The position numbers were made by a program, and so were the translations under genes. This document shows positions 14,283-21,877 of a stretch of 31,300 bases of DNA, one piece after another. The stretch is taken from contig CAZWHA010000007.1 of NCBI GenBank assembly GCA_964633435.1, positions 1 through 31,300 of the forward strand, given 5' to 3'. This stretch comes from GCA-016699895 sp964633435 (GTDB lineage: Bacteria; Patescibacteriota; Saccharimonadia; Saccharimonadales; Saccharimonadaceae). How positions within the stretch are numbered: position 1 is the first letter of the stretch; the number at the start of each line of letters is the position of its first letter. A model generated the notes under the pieces. That model had not been told where the DNA came from. It made no database searches and worked only from the letters and a program-made list of their open reading frames with translations.

Positions 14283-15011
14283 CTACAGATCAGCGGTGAT
14301 GTCGGCATTGGTATGAACCGCTGTCACGTCATCCAGATCGTCAATAAGGTCCAGTAAATTCAACACTTTTTGCGCGACCGTCGGATCGCTGATATCTATC
14401 GGAACGTTGGCAACGTATTCCAGACTGGCGTCAGTGATTTTCAGGCCCGCCTCGGCCAGGGCGGCGCGGATTTTGTGCAGATCCTTCATATCGGTATAGA
14501 CTACTACCTCGCCATCTTCGTCATTAGCATCCTCAGCTCCGGCATCGAGTGCTGCCAGCAATACGTCATCAGCCGACTGACCAGCCAAATCGATTCGCAC
14601 CACACCTTTCCGAGTAAACTGAAACGCCACTGCGCCAGGCTCGGCAACAGTGCCACCATGTTTCGTCAGCGTGCTTTTAACCTCTGGAAAGGTTCGATTA
14701 CGGTTGTCAGTAGCGGTTTCAATGATAATGCCGATGCCGCCTGGACCGTAGGCTTCGTAGACGACTTCTTCTAGCGCGGCAGCCGATTTGTCAGCGACGC
14801 GGTCAATAGCACGCTGAATGTTGGCAGCCGGCATGTTGGCGCTTTTAGCTTTCTCGATAGCCATAGCCAGCGCCGAGTTCATAGTCGGATCGGTACCGCC
14901 ACGGGCCGCAATGGCGATGGCATTGCCGATTTTCGTAAATACGGCGCCACGCTTGGCATCAGCCGCGCCTTTTTGCCGTTTGATTGTTGACCATTTACTG
15001 TGTCCTGACAT
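14283..15011 (-). CDS. yebC: YebC/PmpR family protein
   Basis: 242 residues, family length. It opens MSGHSKWSTIKRQKGAADAK, the invariant YebC start, and contains NMPAANIQRAIDR and YGPGGIGIIIETATDNRNRT. YebC proteins bind DNA as regulators in some bacteria; more recent work on the family links members to relief of ribosome stalling at proline stretches. Here it lies immediately upstream of the two tRNA-Pro genes on the same strand, a suggestive placement. It has a Shine-Dalgarno (AAAGGAG) and an extended -10 (TGG-TACAAT, 15049-15054), giving a leader of ~35 bases. Confidence 0.95.
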   Translation of the reverse strand: MSGHSKWSTIKRQKGAADAKRGAVFTKIGNAIAIAARGGTDPTMNSALAMAIEKAKSANMPAANIQRAIDRVADKSAAALEEVVYEAYGPGGIGIIIETATDNRNRTFPEVKSTLTKHGGTVAEPGAVAFQFTRKGVVRIDLAGQSADDVLLAALDAGAEDANDEDGEVVVYTDMKDLHKIRAALAEAGLKITDASLEYVANVPIDISDPTVAQKVLNLLDLIDDLDDVTAVHTNADITADL

Positions 15012-15093
15012 GAAACTCCTTTGTTTAGTTTCCCAAATTTATAGATATATTGTACCACATGGTCACTCGGACCCGAATCGATGTATCTTATGC

Positions 15094-15099
15094 TATACT
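15094..15099 (+). promoter_or_regulatory. Extended -10 for the membrane protein/Clp pair
   Basis: TGC-TATACT, with the start codon six bases after the -10 at 15106. Predicts a leaderless message. Divergent from the yebC promoter, 40 bp away. Confidence 0.6.
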
Positions 15100-15105
15100 A
15101 TTCCT

Positions 15106-15492
15106 ATGATTTTGGTGGGATTCTTGACATGGTGGTACGGCGCTGGCTGGCATGACCAAATAAAGAGAATCGGGTTGTCAGTTCGGCGGACCAGCGATTT
15201 TTTTTCGATTTCGCTACTGGCGCGAACGCTGTTTGCGCCATTTCGACAAATCTCAGCTGATGCGACCGGTAACGACATTGCTTCACGATTTCGCGCCTGG
15301 GGCGATCGGATGTTTTCACGCATTATTGGTGCCGTTATGCGGACATTTATGATCGTATTTGGCATTATTGCACTCGGTTTAACACTAGTAATCAGCCTGG
15401 TGCGTCTAGCCCTGTGGCCAGCTGTACCACTATTGCCACTAGCTGGATTAATGTTGATGCTAAGCATAGGAGCACCATGGAAACTCGTCTAG
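15106..15492 (+). CDS. Small membrane protein preceding the Clp-like ATPase
   Basis: 128 residues. The N-terminus (MILVGFLTWWYGAGW) is hydrophobic, the middle (residues ~25-70) is soluble and basic, and residues ~78-122 form two membrane helices. No family name recognised. It overlaps the ATPase gene by 16 bases, so the two are surely co-translated and probably work together at the membrane; the ATPase also has N-terminal membrane helices. An 8-T run at 15198-15205 encodes Phe-Phe. Confidence 0.75.
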   Translation: MILVGFLTWWYGAGWHDQIKRIGLSVRRTSDFFSISLLARTLFAPFRQISADATGNDIASRFRAWGDRMFSRIIGAVMRTFMIVFGIIALGLTLVISLVRLALWPAVPLLPLAGLMLMLSIGAPWKLV

Positions 15493-17903
15493 AGCACGGA
15501 TCAATGCGAGCCGCCAAAGCACGTTTCAACGTCAGATTTGGCCAGACGCTCGATCTATTGTCGGTCGTCATCGGCTTGCTATTACTATTCGGTGGACTGG
15601 CGCTACTGATCTTTTCCGTGGCAGCCGGGTGGCTGTTGCTCGGTTTCGCCGCCTGGCCAATGATGGTTCATTTGTGGAAAGTACGTGACCTCGATATACT
15701 AGCACCAAATCCTCAGCCTCGGAACCTGTCGGATATCCTGACTGGTGACCTACTGGGCGTTCTGTCCGACAACCCCAGTCCGAAAGACCTGGCTGTGGCG
15801 GTCGCGAAAACTAATGGTGGTCGATTCCTCTTTACGCGGTTTGGCATTCCGGCACGCTATCTGCCCGATTTGATGTCGCCCGACTCGGCCGACACCGCTG
15901 CAGTATGGCAGGAGGCGCTGGCGATTCATAACAATTTACTGGATCAATCGCCGACCGTTTCAGCGGCGACGCTGACAGTGGCACTGATTCGAACTTCGGA
16001 CCAGGCTAAGCAGGTTCTAAATACCTTGCATTTGGATGAAAATGACATCGTTCAGGGCGCCGAGTGGTTTGCGCATTTATCGGCGTTAATCGCGCAACAC
16101 GACTCACCCAAGCTGACCGGCGGCATTGGCCGCGACTGGAGTTTTGGCTATATTCCCACTCTGCAACATTTCGCCACCAACCTATCCGAGCGCTATGCTG
16201 CCGGCCGATCGCTAAACGTCCATTTGGAAAGCCACCGCGAATTAATCACCGCCATGATCAACAATTTCGGTTCGGGCGGCCAGCAAAACGCTGCGCTGAT
16301 TGGTCCACTCGGCGTGGGCAAGGCAACCATTGTCGACAGCTTTGCCGAAACGCTGATGGACGGCGGGGCAGAGGTGCCAGATAACGTACGATTCCGCCAG
16401 GTGTTCGCCCTCGATGCTTCGGCCCTGATTTCGGCGGCGTCGGGCCGTGGCCAGATCGAAAGCCTCATGAATACACTGCTGATCGAGGCCTACAAGGCCA
16501 AGAATATCATCCTATTCCTGGATAATGCCCAGTTGTTTTTCGAAGACAGCACCGGCTCTGTCGATATCTCGAACATTCTGCAACCAGTGCTAGAAGGTGG
16601 TGGCGTGCGTCTGATCCTAGCACTCGATGAGCAAAAGTTCCTGGAAATTTCCCAGGCGAAACCAGCGCTCGCCGCATCTTTGAATCGCCTGCAAGTCGCC
16701 CCGCCCGACCAGGCCGAAACGCTCCGGGTATTACAAGATCAGATCATCAGCCTCGAATTTCAACGCAAAGTGACATTTAGCTATCAATCCCTCACCGAAG
16801 CCTATCGACTGAGCGAACGCTACATCACTGACGTCGCGCAGCCGCAAAAATCAATCCAGCTATTACAGAACGCGGCCGGCTACGCCGATAGCGGTTTGGT
16901 AACGGCGCAGTCCGTCACTGCCGCGATCGAAAAAACGCTGGGGGTCAAAGTCGGCGGTTCAGTCGCGACGGACGAGGCAGGGGAGCGCGAAAAACTGCTC
17001 AACCTAGAAAAGCTGATTCACGAACGCATGATCAATCAAACAACGGCCGTGACCGCCGTTAGTGCCGCCCTGCGCCGCGCACGCGCTGGGGTCAGAAACG
17101 AGCATCGTCCGATTGGCACTTTCCTATTCCTAGGGCCGACCGGCGTGGGTAAAACCGAACTAGCCAAGAGTCTAGCCGCAGTCTATTTTGGCGGCGAAGA
17201 GCACTTGGTGCGCCTCGATCTGAACGAATATGTCCGGTCTGAAGACGTCGCGCGGCTGATTGCCGACGGCGCCACCGATCCAAGTTCGCTATCGGCTCAG
17301 GTCCAGAAAAATCCGTTCAGCGTGGTACTGCTCGATGAGATCGAAAAAGCTCATCCTAACGTCCTGACTACCCTGCTACAGGTCCTGGACGAGGGTATTC
17401 TGCGTGACATTAATAACCGCGAGGTTAGTTTTCGCGACACTATCCTGATCGCTACCTCAAACGCTGGGGCTGATCGAATTCGCCAGTATATCGAGGCAGG
17501 CTATCAGCTCGAGCAATTCCAGGAACAGATCACAAACGAACTGATTGAACAGCACGAGTTCAAACCAGAATTTCTAAACCGCTTTGATGAAATTGTCGTA
17601 TTCCGTCCGCTAAACAAAGATGAGTTATTACAGGTCATCGATCTAATTCTGGCCAGCGTCAACAAAAACCTCGAGGTGCAAAAGGTCAGCGTTGCCGTCG
17701 ATGATGACGCCAAGCGAGCACTGGTTGATGCCGGTTACGATCCGCGGCTCGGCGCACGCCCTATGCGCCGCATCGTTCAGCGTACCGTGGAAAATATCGT
17801 CGCGGAAAAAATGCTCACGGGTGAGCTGGTCGCAGGATCTGGCATTAGAATCAGCCTGAGCGACATCCAGGCCAGCGGCGGCATCGACCGTTCATCGCCC
17901 TAG
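15477..17903 (+). CDS. Membrane-anchored Clp/Hsp100-type AAA+ protein with degenerate first ATPase ring
   Basis: 808 residues from ATG 15477 (Shine-Dalgarno AGGAG four bases before; an upstream in-frame ATG at 15414 lies inside the previous gene). Residues ~28-68 form two membrane helices; ~85-215 resemble a Clp N-domain-like helical region. D1 has Walker A GPLGVGKAT near 276 (Ala after the Lys instead of Ser/Thr) and Walker B FLDNAQ near 346 (Asn-Ala-Gln in place of Glu-Ala-His), so it probably does not hydrolyse ATP. D2 is intact: GPTGVGKTE near 555, VVLLDEIEKAH near 618, sensor-1 ATSNAGAD, arginine finger PEFLNRFDE, sensor-2 GARPMRRIV. There is no long M-domain coiled coil. The (I/L/V)GF/L tripeptide used by ClpA/C/X to dock ClpP is not seen in the stretch after sensor-1. 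Likely a membrane-tethered unfoldase. Confidence 0.85.
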   Translation: METRLEHGSMRAAKARFNVRFGQTLDLLSVVIGLLLLFGGLALLIFSVAAGWLLLGFAAWPMMVHLWKVRDLDILAPNPQPRNLSDILTGDLLGVLSDNPSPKDLAVAVAKTNGGRFLFTRFGIPARYLPDLMSPDSADTAAVWQEALAIHNNLLDQSPTVSAATLTVALIRTSDQAKQVLNTLHLDENDIVQGAEWFAHLSALIAQHDSPKLTGGIGRDWSFGYIPTLQHFATNLSERYAAGRSLNVHLESHRELITAMINNFGSGGQQNAALIGPLGVGKATIVDSFAETLMDGGAEVPDNVRFRQVFALDASALISAASGRGQIESLMNTLLIEAYKAKNIILFLDNAQLFFEDSTGSVDISNILQPVLEGGGVRLILALDEQKFLEISQAKPALAASLNRLQVAPPDQAETLRVLQDQIISLEFQRKVTFSYQSLTEAYRLSERYITDVAQPQKSIQLLQNAAGYADSGLVTAQSVTAAIEKTLGVKVGGSVATDEAGEREKLLNLEKLIHERMINQTTAVTAVSAALRRARAGVRNEHRPIGTFLFLGPTGVGKTELAKSLAAVYFGGEEHLVRLDLNEYVRSEDVARLIADGATDPSSLSAQVQKNPFSVVLLDEIEKAHPNVLTTLLQVLDEGILRDINNREVSFRDTILIATSNAGADRIRQYIEAGYQLEQFQEQITNELIEQHEFKPEFLNRFDEIVVFRPLNKDELLQVIDLILASVNKNLEVQKVSVAVDDDAKRALVDAGYDPRLGARPMRRIVQRTVENIVAEKMLTGELVAGSGIRISLSDIQASGGIDRSSP

Positions 17904-17923
17904 CCGTTAGCCAGAATCTTTGA

Positions 17924-17929
17924 TACAAT
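17924..17929 (+). promoter_or_regulatory. Extended -10 of tRNA-Gly
   Basis: TGA-TACAAT nine bases upstream of the mature tRNA 5' end. No convincing -35; the extended element probably compensates. Confidence 0.6.
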
Positions 17930-17938
17930 ATTAGCATT

Positions 17939-18013
17939 GCGGGCGTCGTATAGTGGTTAATATTCGAGTTTTCCAAACTTGCGACGAGAGTTCGATTCTC
18001 TCCGCCCGCACCA
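17939..18013 (+). tRNA. tRNA-Gly(TCC)
   Basis: Acceptor GCGGGCG/CGCCCGC, anticodon stem CGAGT/ACTTG with loop TTTCCAA (TCC), T-loop TTCGATT, encoded CCA at 18011-18013. 75 bases. Confidence 0.94.
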
Positions 18014-18031
18014 TAGTTTTAAATCCCAATC

Positions 18032-18058
18032 AAAAACGTCGCAAACGCGACGCTTTTT
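18032..18058. terminator. Bidirectional terminator between tRNA-Gly and tRNA-Lys
   Basis: AAAAACGTCGC and GCGACG-C-TTTTT pair around a short loop, leaving a T-run on both strands. It serves the two tRNA genes that converge on it. Confidence 0.8.
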
Positions 18059-18068
18059 CAAACTATTA

Positions 18069-18144
18069 TGGTGAGACGGGCGGGGCTCGAACCCGCGACA
18101 CCAGGCTTAAAAGGCCCGTGCTCTACCAACTGAGCTACCGTCCC
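18069..18144 (-). tRNA. tRNA-Lys(TTT)
   Basis: Acceptor GGGACGG/CCGTCTC, anticodon stem CGGGC/GCCTG with loop CTTTTAA (TTT), T-loop TTCGAGC, encoded CCA at 18069-18071. 76 bases. Confidence 0.95.
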
Positions 18145-18163
18145 AAATTTGGAGACAACCTAG

Positions 18164-18192
18164 ATTCTATCAAAAATCCCCGTTATTCGCAA
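18164..18192 (-). promoter_or_regulatory. Promoter of tRNA-Lys
   Basis: -35 TTGCGA (18187-18192), 17-bp spacer, -10 TAGAAT (18164-18169) with an extended TGA. Just behind the rimK stop. Confidence 0.75.
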
Positions 18193-18206
18193 GGTCTGGC
18201 ACGGTT

Positions 18207-19121
18207 TTAGGCGCCAACCTTGTCCTTTTTCTGGCCACGTTTGGCATTCTGCTCGACGTATTCGATAATGGGCGTGGCAACATCACGGCCAGTCACTGTT
18301 TCGATACCAAATCCTGGACTGGCGTTGACTTCGAGCACCAACGGCCCGCGAGCACTGCGCATAATATCAACACCAGCGACGCTCAGACCCATTGCTTTGG
18401 CAGCTTTAACCGCTACTTTGCGCTCTTCTTCGGTCAGTTTAATTGGATTACCCTCACCGCCACGATGAAGGTTAGAGCGGAAATCGTCGTCGAGCGACTG
18501 TCGTTTCATACTGGCAACCACGCGACCGCCCACCACAAATACACGGATATCGACGCCAGCTGATTCCTCGATGAACTCCTGTAACATAACGTTCGTACCG
18601 TCTTCGTTATACAGGTAAAAGGCCTGCAGCGCTGATTTGGCAGCCTTTTTAGTGTCGGCGAGGACCACGCCATTGCCATGCGTTGATCTGCCGAGCTTGA
18701 TAATGACCGGGGCGCCACCAACCTGCTCCAGCATACCATCAATATCTAGCGAATTGCGTGAAAAGACAGTCCGCGGCACATCGACAACCCGAGCCATGAT
18801 CTGCGTCGCTCGCAGTTTGTCGCGTGAACGCTGAATCGCGATGGCGCTGGCCGTCGTAAAAATACCTTCGCGCTCGAGCTGACGCACAATTGTCGTACCA
18901 TAACGCGTCATATAGTTGGCAATACGCGGAATAATCGCGTCGTATTGTTTGATGTCGATCGCTTTACCCTTGTAAATGACCTTGGGGTCACTGGAATCAA
19001 CCGACACAAAACAGTTTTTGTATTTAATAACATCAACTGAATGACCACGCTCTTTTGCTATCTGCACGAGACGCTTTGTTGAATAGTTGCCATTGCCGTT
19101 CGATAAAATTGCAATTTTCAT
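18207..19121 (-). CDS. rimK: RimK-type ATP-grasp ligase (ribosomal protein S6 glutamate ligase family)
   Basis: 304 residues, matching E. coli-type RimK (~300). N-terminal KIAILSNGNGNYSTKRL, IIPRIANYMTRYG, ATP-grasp elements VIIKLGRSTHGNGVVLAD (residues ~141-158), VMLQEFIEESAGVDIRVFVV, DDDFRSNLHRGG and the metal site GPLVLEVNASPGFG. RimK adds glutamates to the C-terminus of S6. The acceptor here is unproven, since rpsF is not in view. Good Shine-Dalgarno (GGGAGGGAC), three bases behind the protease gene, so the two form an operon. Confidence 0.9.
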   Translation of the reverse strand: MKIAILSNGNGNYSTKRLVQIAKERGHSVDVIKYKNCFVSVDSSDPKVIYKGKAIDIKQYDAIIPRIANYMTRYGTTIVRQLEREGIFTTASAIAIQRSRDKLRATQIMARVVDVPRTVFSRNSLDIDGMLEQVGGAPVIIKLGRSTHGNGVVLADTKKAAKSALQAFYLYNEDGTNVMLQEFIEESAGVDIRVFVVGGRVVASMKRQSLDDDFRSNLHRGGEGNPIKLTEEERKVAVKAAKAMGLSVAGVDIMRSARGPLVLEVNASPGFGIETVTGRDVATPIIEYVEQNAKRGQKKDKVGA

Positions 19122-19124
19122 GAG

Positions 19125-19616
19125 TTAGTCCCTCCCCTCTTCCTCATCATTTGGAAATTCAATGCCGTATTCTTTTTTCAGTTGCACACGGTCCACTGCC
19201 GATTCATTCGTATCAACTAGAAAACGACGATTTAACATCGTACGACCGAGTAAAATTGGATAAATCTTTTTCGAGCGATCCGCCAGGGTAAACTTAGCTT
19301 TGAAAATCTTGGGGCCTAATTGTACTCGAAATTTTACATCGTAACGCTCTTCGCGGTGACCAAACGAATTCGCAATCATCACCTTTTGAAATTCATGTGT
19401 CGATACTCGCATAGACATCTGACCACAGACTGGATGATTACCAAACAACGTGAAAGACACCACGCCGTCCTTTTCAACGATATCGCTGGCATGCACCGCC
19501 GAACGGTAGGCGCCGGTATCAACCTTGGCTGGGACGCCATGAATATGCAGGTCGGCAAAATTGACTCGCTCTGAGCGACCGATGATGAGTTTGTGGAAAT
19601 CGTTTCGTGTTGCCAT
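19125..19616 (-). CDS. RimK-associated retropepsin-like protease (PF05618/RimB type)
   Basis: 163 residues from ATG 19616. The aspartic protease-like D-T-G motif is in AKVDTGAYRSAVHAS (residues ~29-43), with the strand pattern and the late block YPILLGRTMLNRRFLVD typical of PF05618 (historically called an ATP-dependent zinc protease). In pseudomonads a member (RimB) binds and tunes RimK. The longer frame starting at 19718 is rejected because the promoter lies inside it: -35 TAGACA (19646-19651), 17 bp, -10 CATAAT (19623-19628), six bases before the chosen ATG. Confidence 0.88.
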   Translation of the reverse strand: MATRNDFHKLIIGRSERVNFADLHIHGVPAKVDTGAYRSAVHASDIVEKDGVVSFTLFGNHPVCGQMSMRVSTHEFQKVMIANSFGHREERYDVKFRVQLGPKIFKAKFTLADRSKKIYPILLGRTMLNRRFLVDTNESAVDRVQLKKEYGIEFPNDEEEGRD

Positions 19617-19622
19617 AGTTAC

Positions 19623-19651
19623 ATTATGAAGCCCATTATTAAAAATGTCTA
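19623..19651 (-). promoter_or_regulatory. Promoter of the protease-rimK operon, leaderless type
   Basis: -35 TAGACA and -10 CATAAT with 17-bp spacing; the ATG follows after six bases. It abuts the opposite-facing promoter at 19654-19682, so the two may interfere. Confidence 0.75.
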
Positions 19652-19653
19652 TC

Positions 19654-19682
19654 TTGACTATTATAGCATAGTTTGCTAAAAT
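19654..19682 (+). promoter_or_regulatory. Promoter of the ATP-grasp/unknown gene pair
   Basis: -35 TTGACT (19654-19659), 17-bp spacer, -10 TAAAAT (19677-19682) with extended TGC. The ATG lies ten bases after the -10, leaving a leader of at most about four bases and no Shine-Dalgarno. Confidence 0.8.
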
Positions 19683-19692
19683 AATCAATACC

Positions 19693-20934
19693 ATGGCACA
19701 TATTTTGATCGTTGGCAAATCGTTCTCGGGTCTAAAGAAGTTTTTAACCGATAACGGCCATACCTACACTATTTTACAGGACGAGTCCGCCACCAAGTTT
19801 CCTGATAAAAAGTTCAAACATCGTGTCGTTTGCTCGTTTCAGAACGCTTCTAACTATCTGACTGCGGCACAGCGCATTCATAAACACACTCCTGTCGACG
19901 CCACGATTGTCACCTATGAAAACTATATTGTGCCAAATGCCCGCATCGCATCTGTACTCGGACTACCTGGCCTATCCGAAGAAGCCGCCATCGCTTGCAC
20001 CGACAAAGAAATCATGCGTAGCAAGTTTGCTCTGTCCCGCGAACGAGTCAGCCCCGATTTTCGCGTCGTCGCGTCACGGGAAAGTTTGATCGATTTTGCG
20101 AGCACTCACGAATTTCCACTGATTCTGAAACCGGCCAACCTCGCGAAAAGCTTGCTGGTAACAAAAAATAACTCGCTGGATGAATTGATCGCGAATTATA
20201 ACAAGGCCTGTGAACTGGCAGGAACCACCTATCAAAAATACGCCCCCAACAGCACGCCAAAGTTCATCGTCGAAGAGTTTTTAGAGGGCAGTATTCACTC
20301 GGTTGATGCATTTGTCGATGCGGGCGGCGAACCACACGTGCTTGAACAAGTGGTCGATTATCAGACTGGCTACGATATCGGTTTTGACGATAATTTTCAT
20401 TATTCTCGCTTGCTACCTTCGCGACTATCTGATGATAATATTGCCGCCATTCGCCATACCGCCAAACTGGGCTGCAAACTACTCGGTATGACCAGCAGTC
20501 CCGCTCACGTCGAAATTATCCTGACCAAAACGGGCCCGCGTATTGTCGAAATCGGTGCTCGCAACGGCGGCTACCGCGAGCGCATGCATTACCTAGCAAA
20601 TGATATCGACATTACACGCAACGCCTTAGCACTAGCGCTCAACCAACCACTAGATATTACGGCTCGAAAAAATGATTATGTTGGTGTGTTTGAGCTATTT
20701 CCCAGGAACTCCGGCATATTCACCGGCATCAGTAACCAAGCAGAACTCGAGCGTCTACCATCCCTTAACTACCTGAGCATTAAGGCCAAAGAGGGGCAGT
20801 TTATCGGCAAAGCTGGCGATGGTTACAAAATGGCTGCCGTCGTCATACTAACGAACCCCTCGCAGCCAGTTTTTGATAAAGACAGGCTAACTTTGCAAAA
20901 CATTATTAATATCGAGACAACTCCCCATGCCTAA
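19693..20934 (+). CDS. ATP-grasp carboxylate-amine ligase (L-amino-acid-ligase-like)
   Basis: 413 residues. N-terminal Rossmann-like part (HILIVGKSFSGLKKF), central ATP-grasp with FPLILKPANLAKSLLVTKN near 145-163, EEFLEGSIHSVDAFV near 197, and metal/ATP site HVEIILTKTGPRIVEIGARN near 276-295, with the Arg/Asn-Gly-Gly that follows. This architecture is that of enzymes joining a carboxylate to an amine (amino acid/dipeptide ligases, carnosine-synthase-like). The substrate cannot be told. The stop overlaps the next gene's start by eight bases. Confidence 0.8.
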   Translation: MAHILIVGKSFSGLKKFLTDNGHTYTILQDESATKFPDKKFKHRVVCSFQNASNYLTAAQRIHKHTPVDATIVTYENYIVPNARIASVLGLPGLSEEAAIACTDKEIMRSKFALSRERVSPDFRVVASRESLIDFASTHEFPLILKPANLAKSLLVTKNNSLDELIANYNKACELAGTTYQKYAPNSTPKFIVEEFLEGSIHSVDAFVDAGGEPHVLEQVVDYQTGYDIGFDDNFHYSRLLPSRLSDDNIAAIRHTAKLGCKLLGMTSSPAHVEIILTKTGPRIVEIGARNGGYRERMHYLANDIDITRNALALALNQPLDITARKNDYVGVFELFPRNSGIFTGISNQAELERLPSLNYLSIKAKEGQFIGKAGDGYKMAAVVILTNPSQPVFDKDRLTLQNIINIETTPHA

Positions 20935-21874
20935 TACCACCATAACAGCCCTCCGAGATACCGTCTATGCTACGTATGCAACTCACTTTCCTGACTTCCG
21001 TCTAGGCATCAAGTTCCATATGGCTTCACGATTATTCCTGTGGTTTCAAGACGAAATGTCTAAAAAATGGCTCTCTGATATGAAACCAGAATGGGCTATG
21101 CGACAATATCCATCAACATTAGATCTATTACGTTATTTATCGAGAGAAAAAGAGCCGAGCAAACAACCTCGTAATTCTCTACACTTGCGCCAGCCGCTTC
21201 TCGAGAAATATCCGATGCTCGATTTTTATAACCCAGTGCTATCAAAAATACACTTCCTTTCGACAATTTATGATCAAGATTTTTCTGATCACTTTTTTCA
21301 GCTTTTTGCTGAACAAGAAGTGTGTCAACTAGCTCTCGACCTAATGAAGGACGAGGAAGCTCTCATGACGCTCTCGACCTATGCGATTAACTTCCTTTAC
21401 TTTCTGCATTACGACATTATTCATGAAGACATCCCCGCTGAAACGCTCCTGCAGATAGCACAGAAACATACCCCGAAATCAGATCCGGAGCTCATACAAT
21501 TATCAGTCTACTTTTACACCCACTGTATTTTAGGAGAATCTCGGTTCTATTATCGTACCATTCCAAGCTCCAAGCTTTCCGTTTATCAACAAATGCTTGT
21601 GTCATGCGAAGAACTCATAGCTCGTAATTTCGACAATGTACACCTCGATAACAAGCTCGAGTTTCTCGTCTGCGCGAAAATTTTGCAGACATCATCGTCG
21701 CTAGAAACGCGCATCTATGCCGAAGCAGAACAATCGCTATCCCCCGAAGGCCCTTTTCTCATCGACCGTATTAATAGCTTTCCCCAGACGCATCGGGTGA
21801 CGCTTGAATCATCAGAACACCGAAATATCTTGTTTCTGATGTCGCTCACAAATTATTCACCGATCGGACACTGA
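20927..21874 (+). CDS. Unrecognised helical protein coupled to the ATP-grasp ligase
   Basis: 315 residues, no family recognised. Sequence suggests an all-helical, cytoplasmic protein: aromatic-rich helices (FHMASRLFLWFQDEM; YAINFLYFLHYDII; LSVYFYTHCILG), no membrane segment or signal peptide. The C-terminal third reads like a separate compact domain (LDNKLEFLVCAKIL ... PFLIDRINSF ... SEHRNILFLMSL). The start ATG 20927 is inside the end of the ligase gene and has no Shine-Dalgarno, so expression depends on the ligase. It could be a carrier, substrate-binding partner or substrate of that ligase; this is inference from coupling only. Confidence 0.8.
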   Translation: MPNTTITALRDTVYATYATHFPDFRLGIKFHMASRLFLWFQDEMSKKWLSDMKPEWAMRQYPSTLDLLRYLSREKEPSKQPRNSLHLRQPLLEKYPMLDFYNPVLSKIHFLSTIYDQDFSDHFFQLFAEQEVCQLALDLMKDEEALMTLSTYAINFLYFLHYDIIHEDIPAETLLQIAQKHTPKSDPELIQLSVYFYTHCILGESRFYYRTIPSSKLSVYQQMLVSCEELIARNFDNVHLDNKLEFLVCAKILQTSSSLETRIYAEAEQSLSPEGPFLIDRINSFPQTHRVTLESSEHRNILFLMSLTNYSPIGH

Positions 21875-21877
21875 TTA

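Noticed and set aside
15414..15476. Upstream ATG for the Clp-like ATPase
   Set aside because: It lies deep in the previous gene without a ribosome binding site; ATG 15477 has AGGAG at proper spacing and is followed by the membrane segment.
19617..19718. N-terminal extension of the RimB-like protease to 19718
   Set aside because: A TAGACA-17-CATAAT promoter lies inside the extension, and the family sequence begins near the ATG at 19616.
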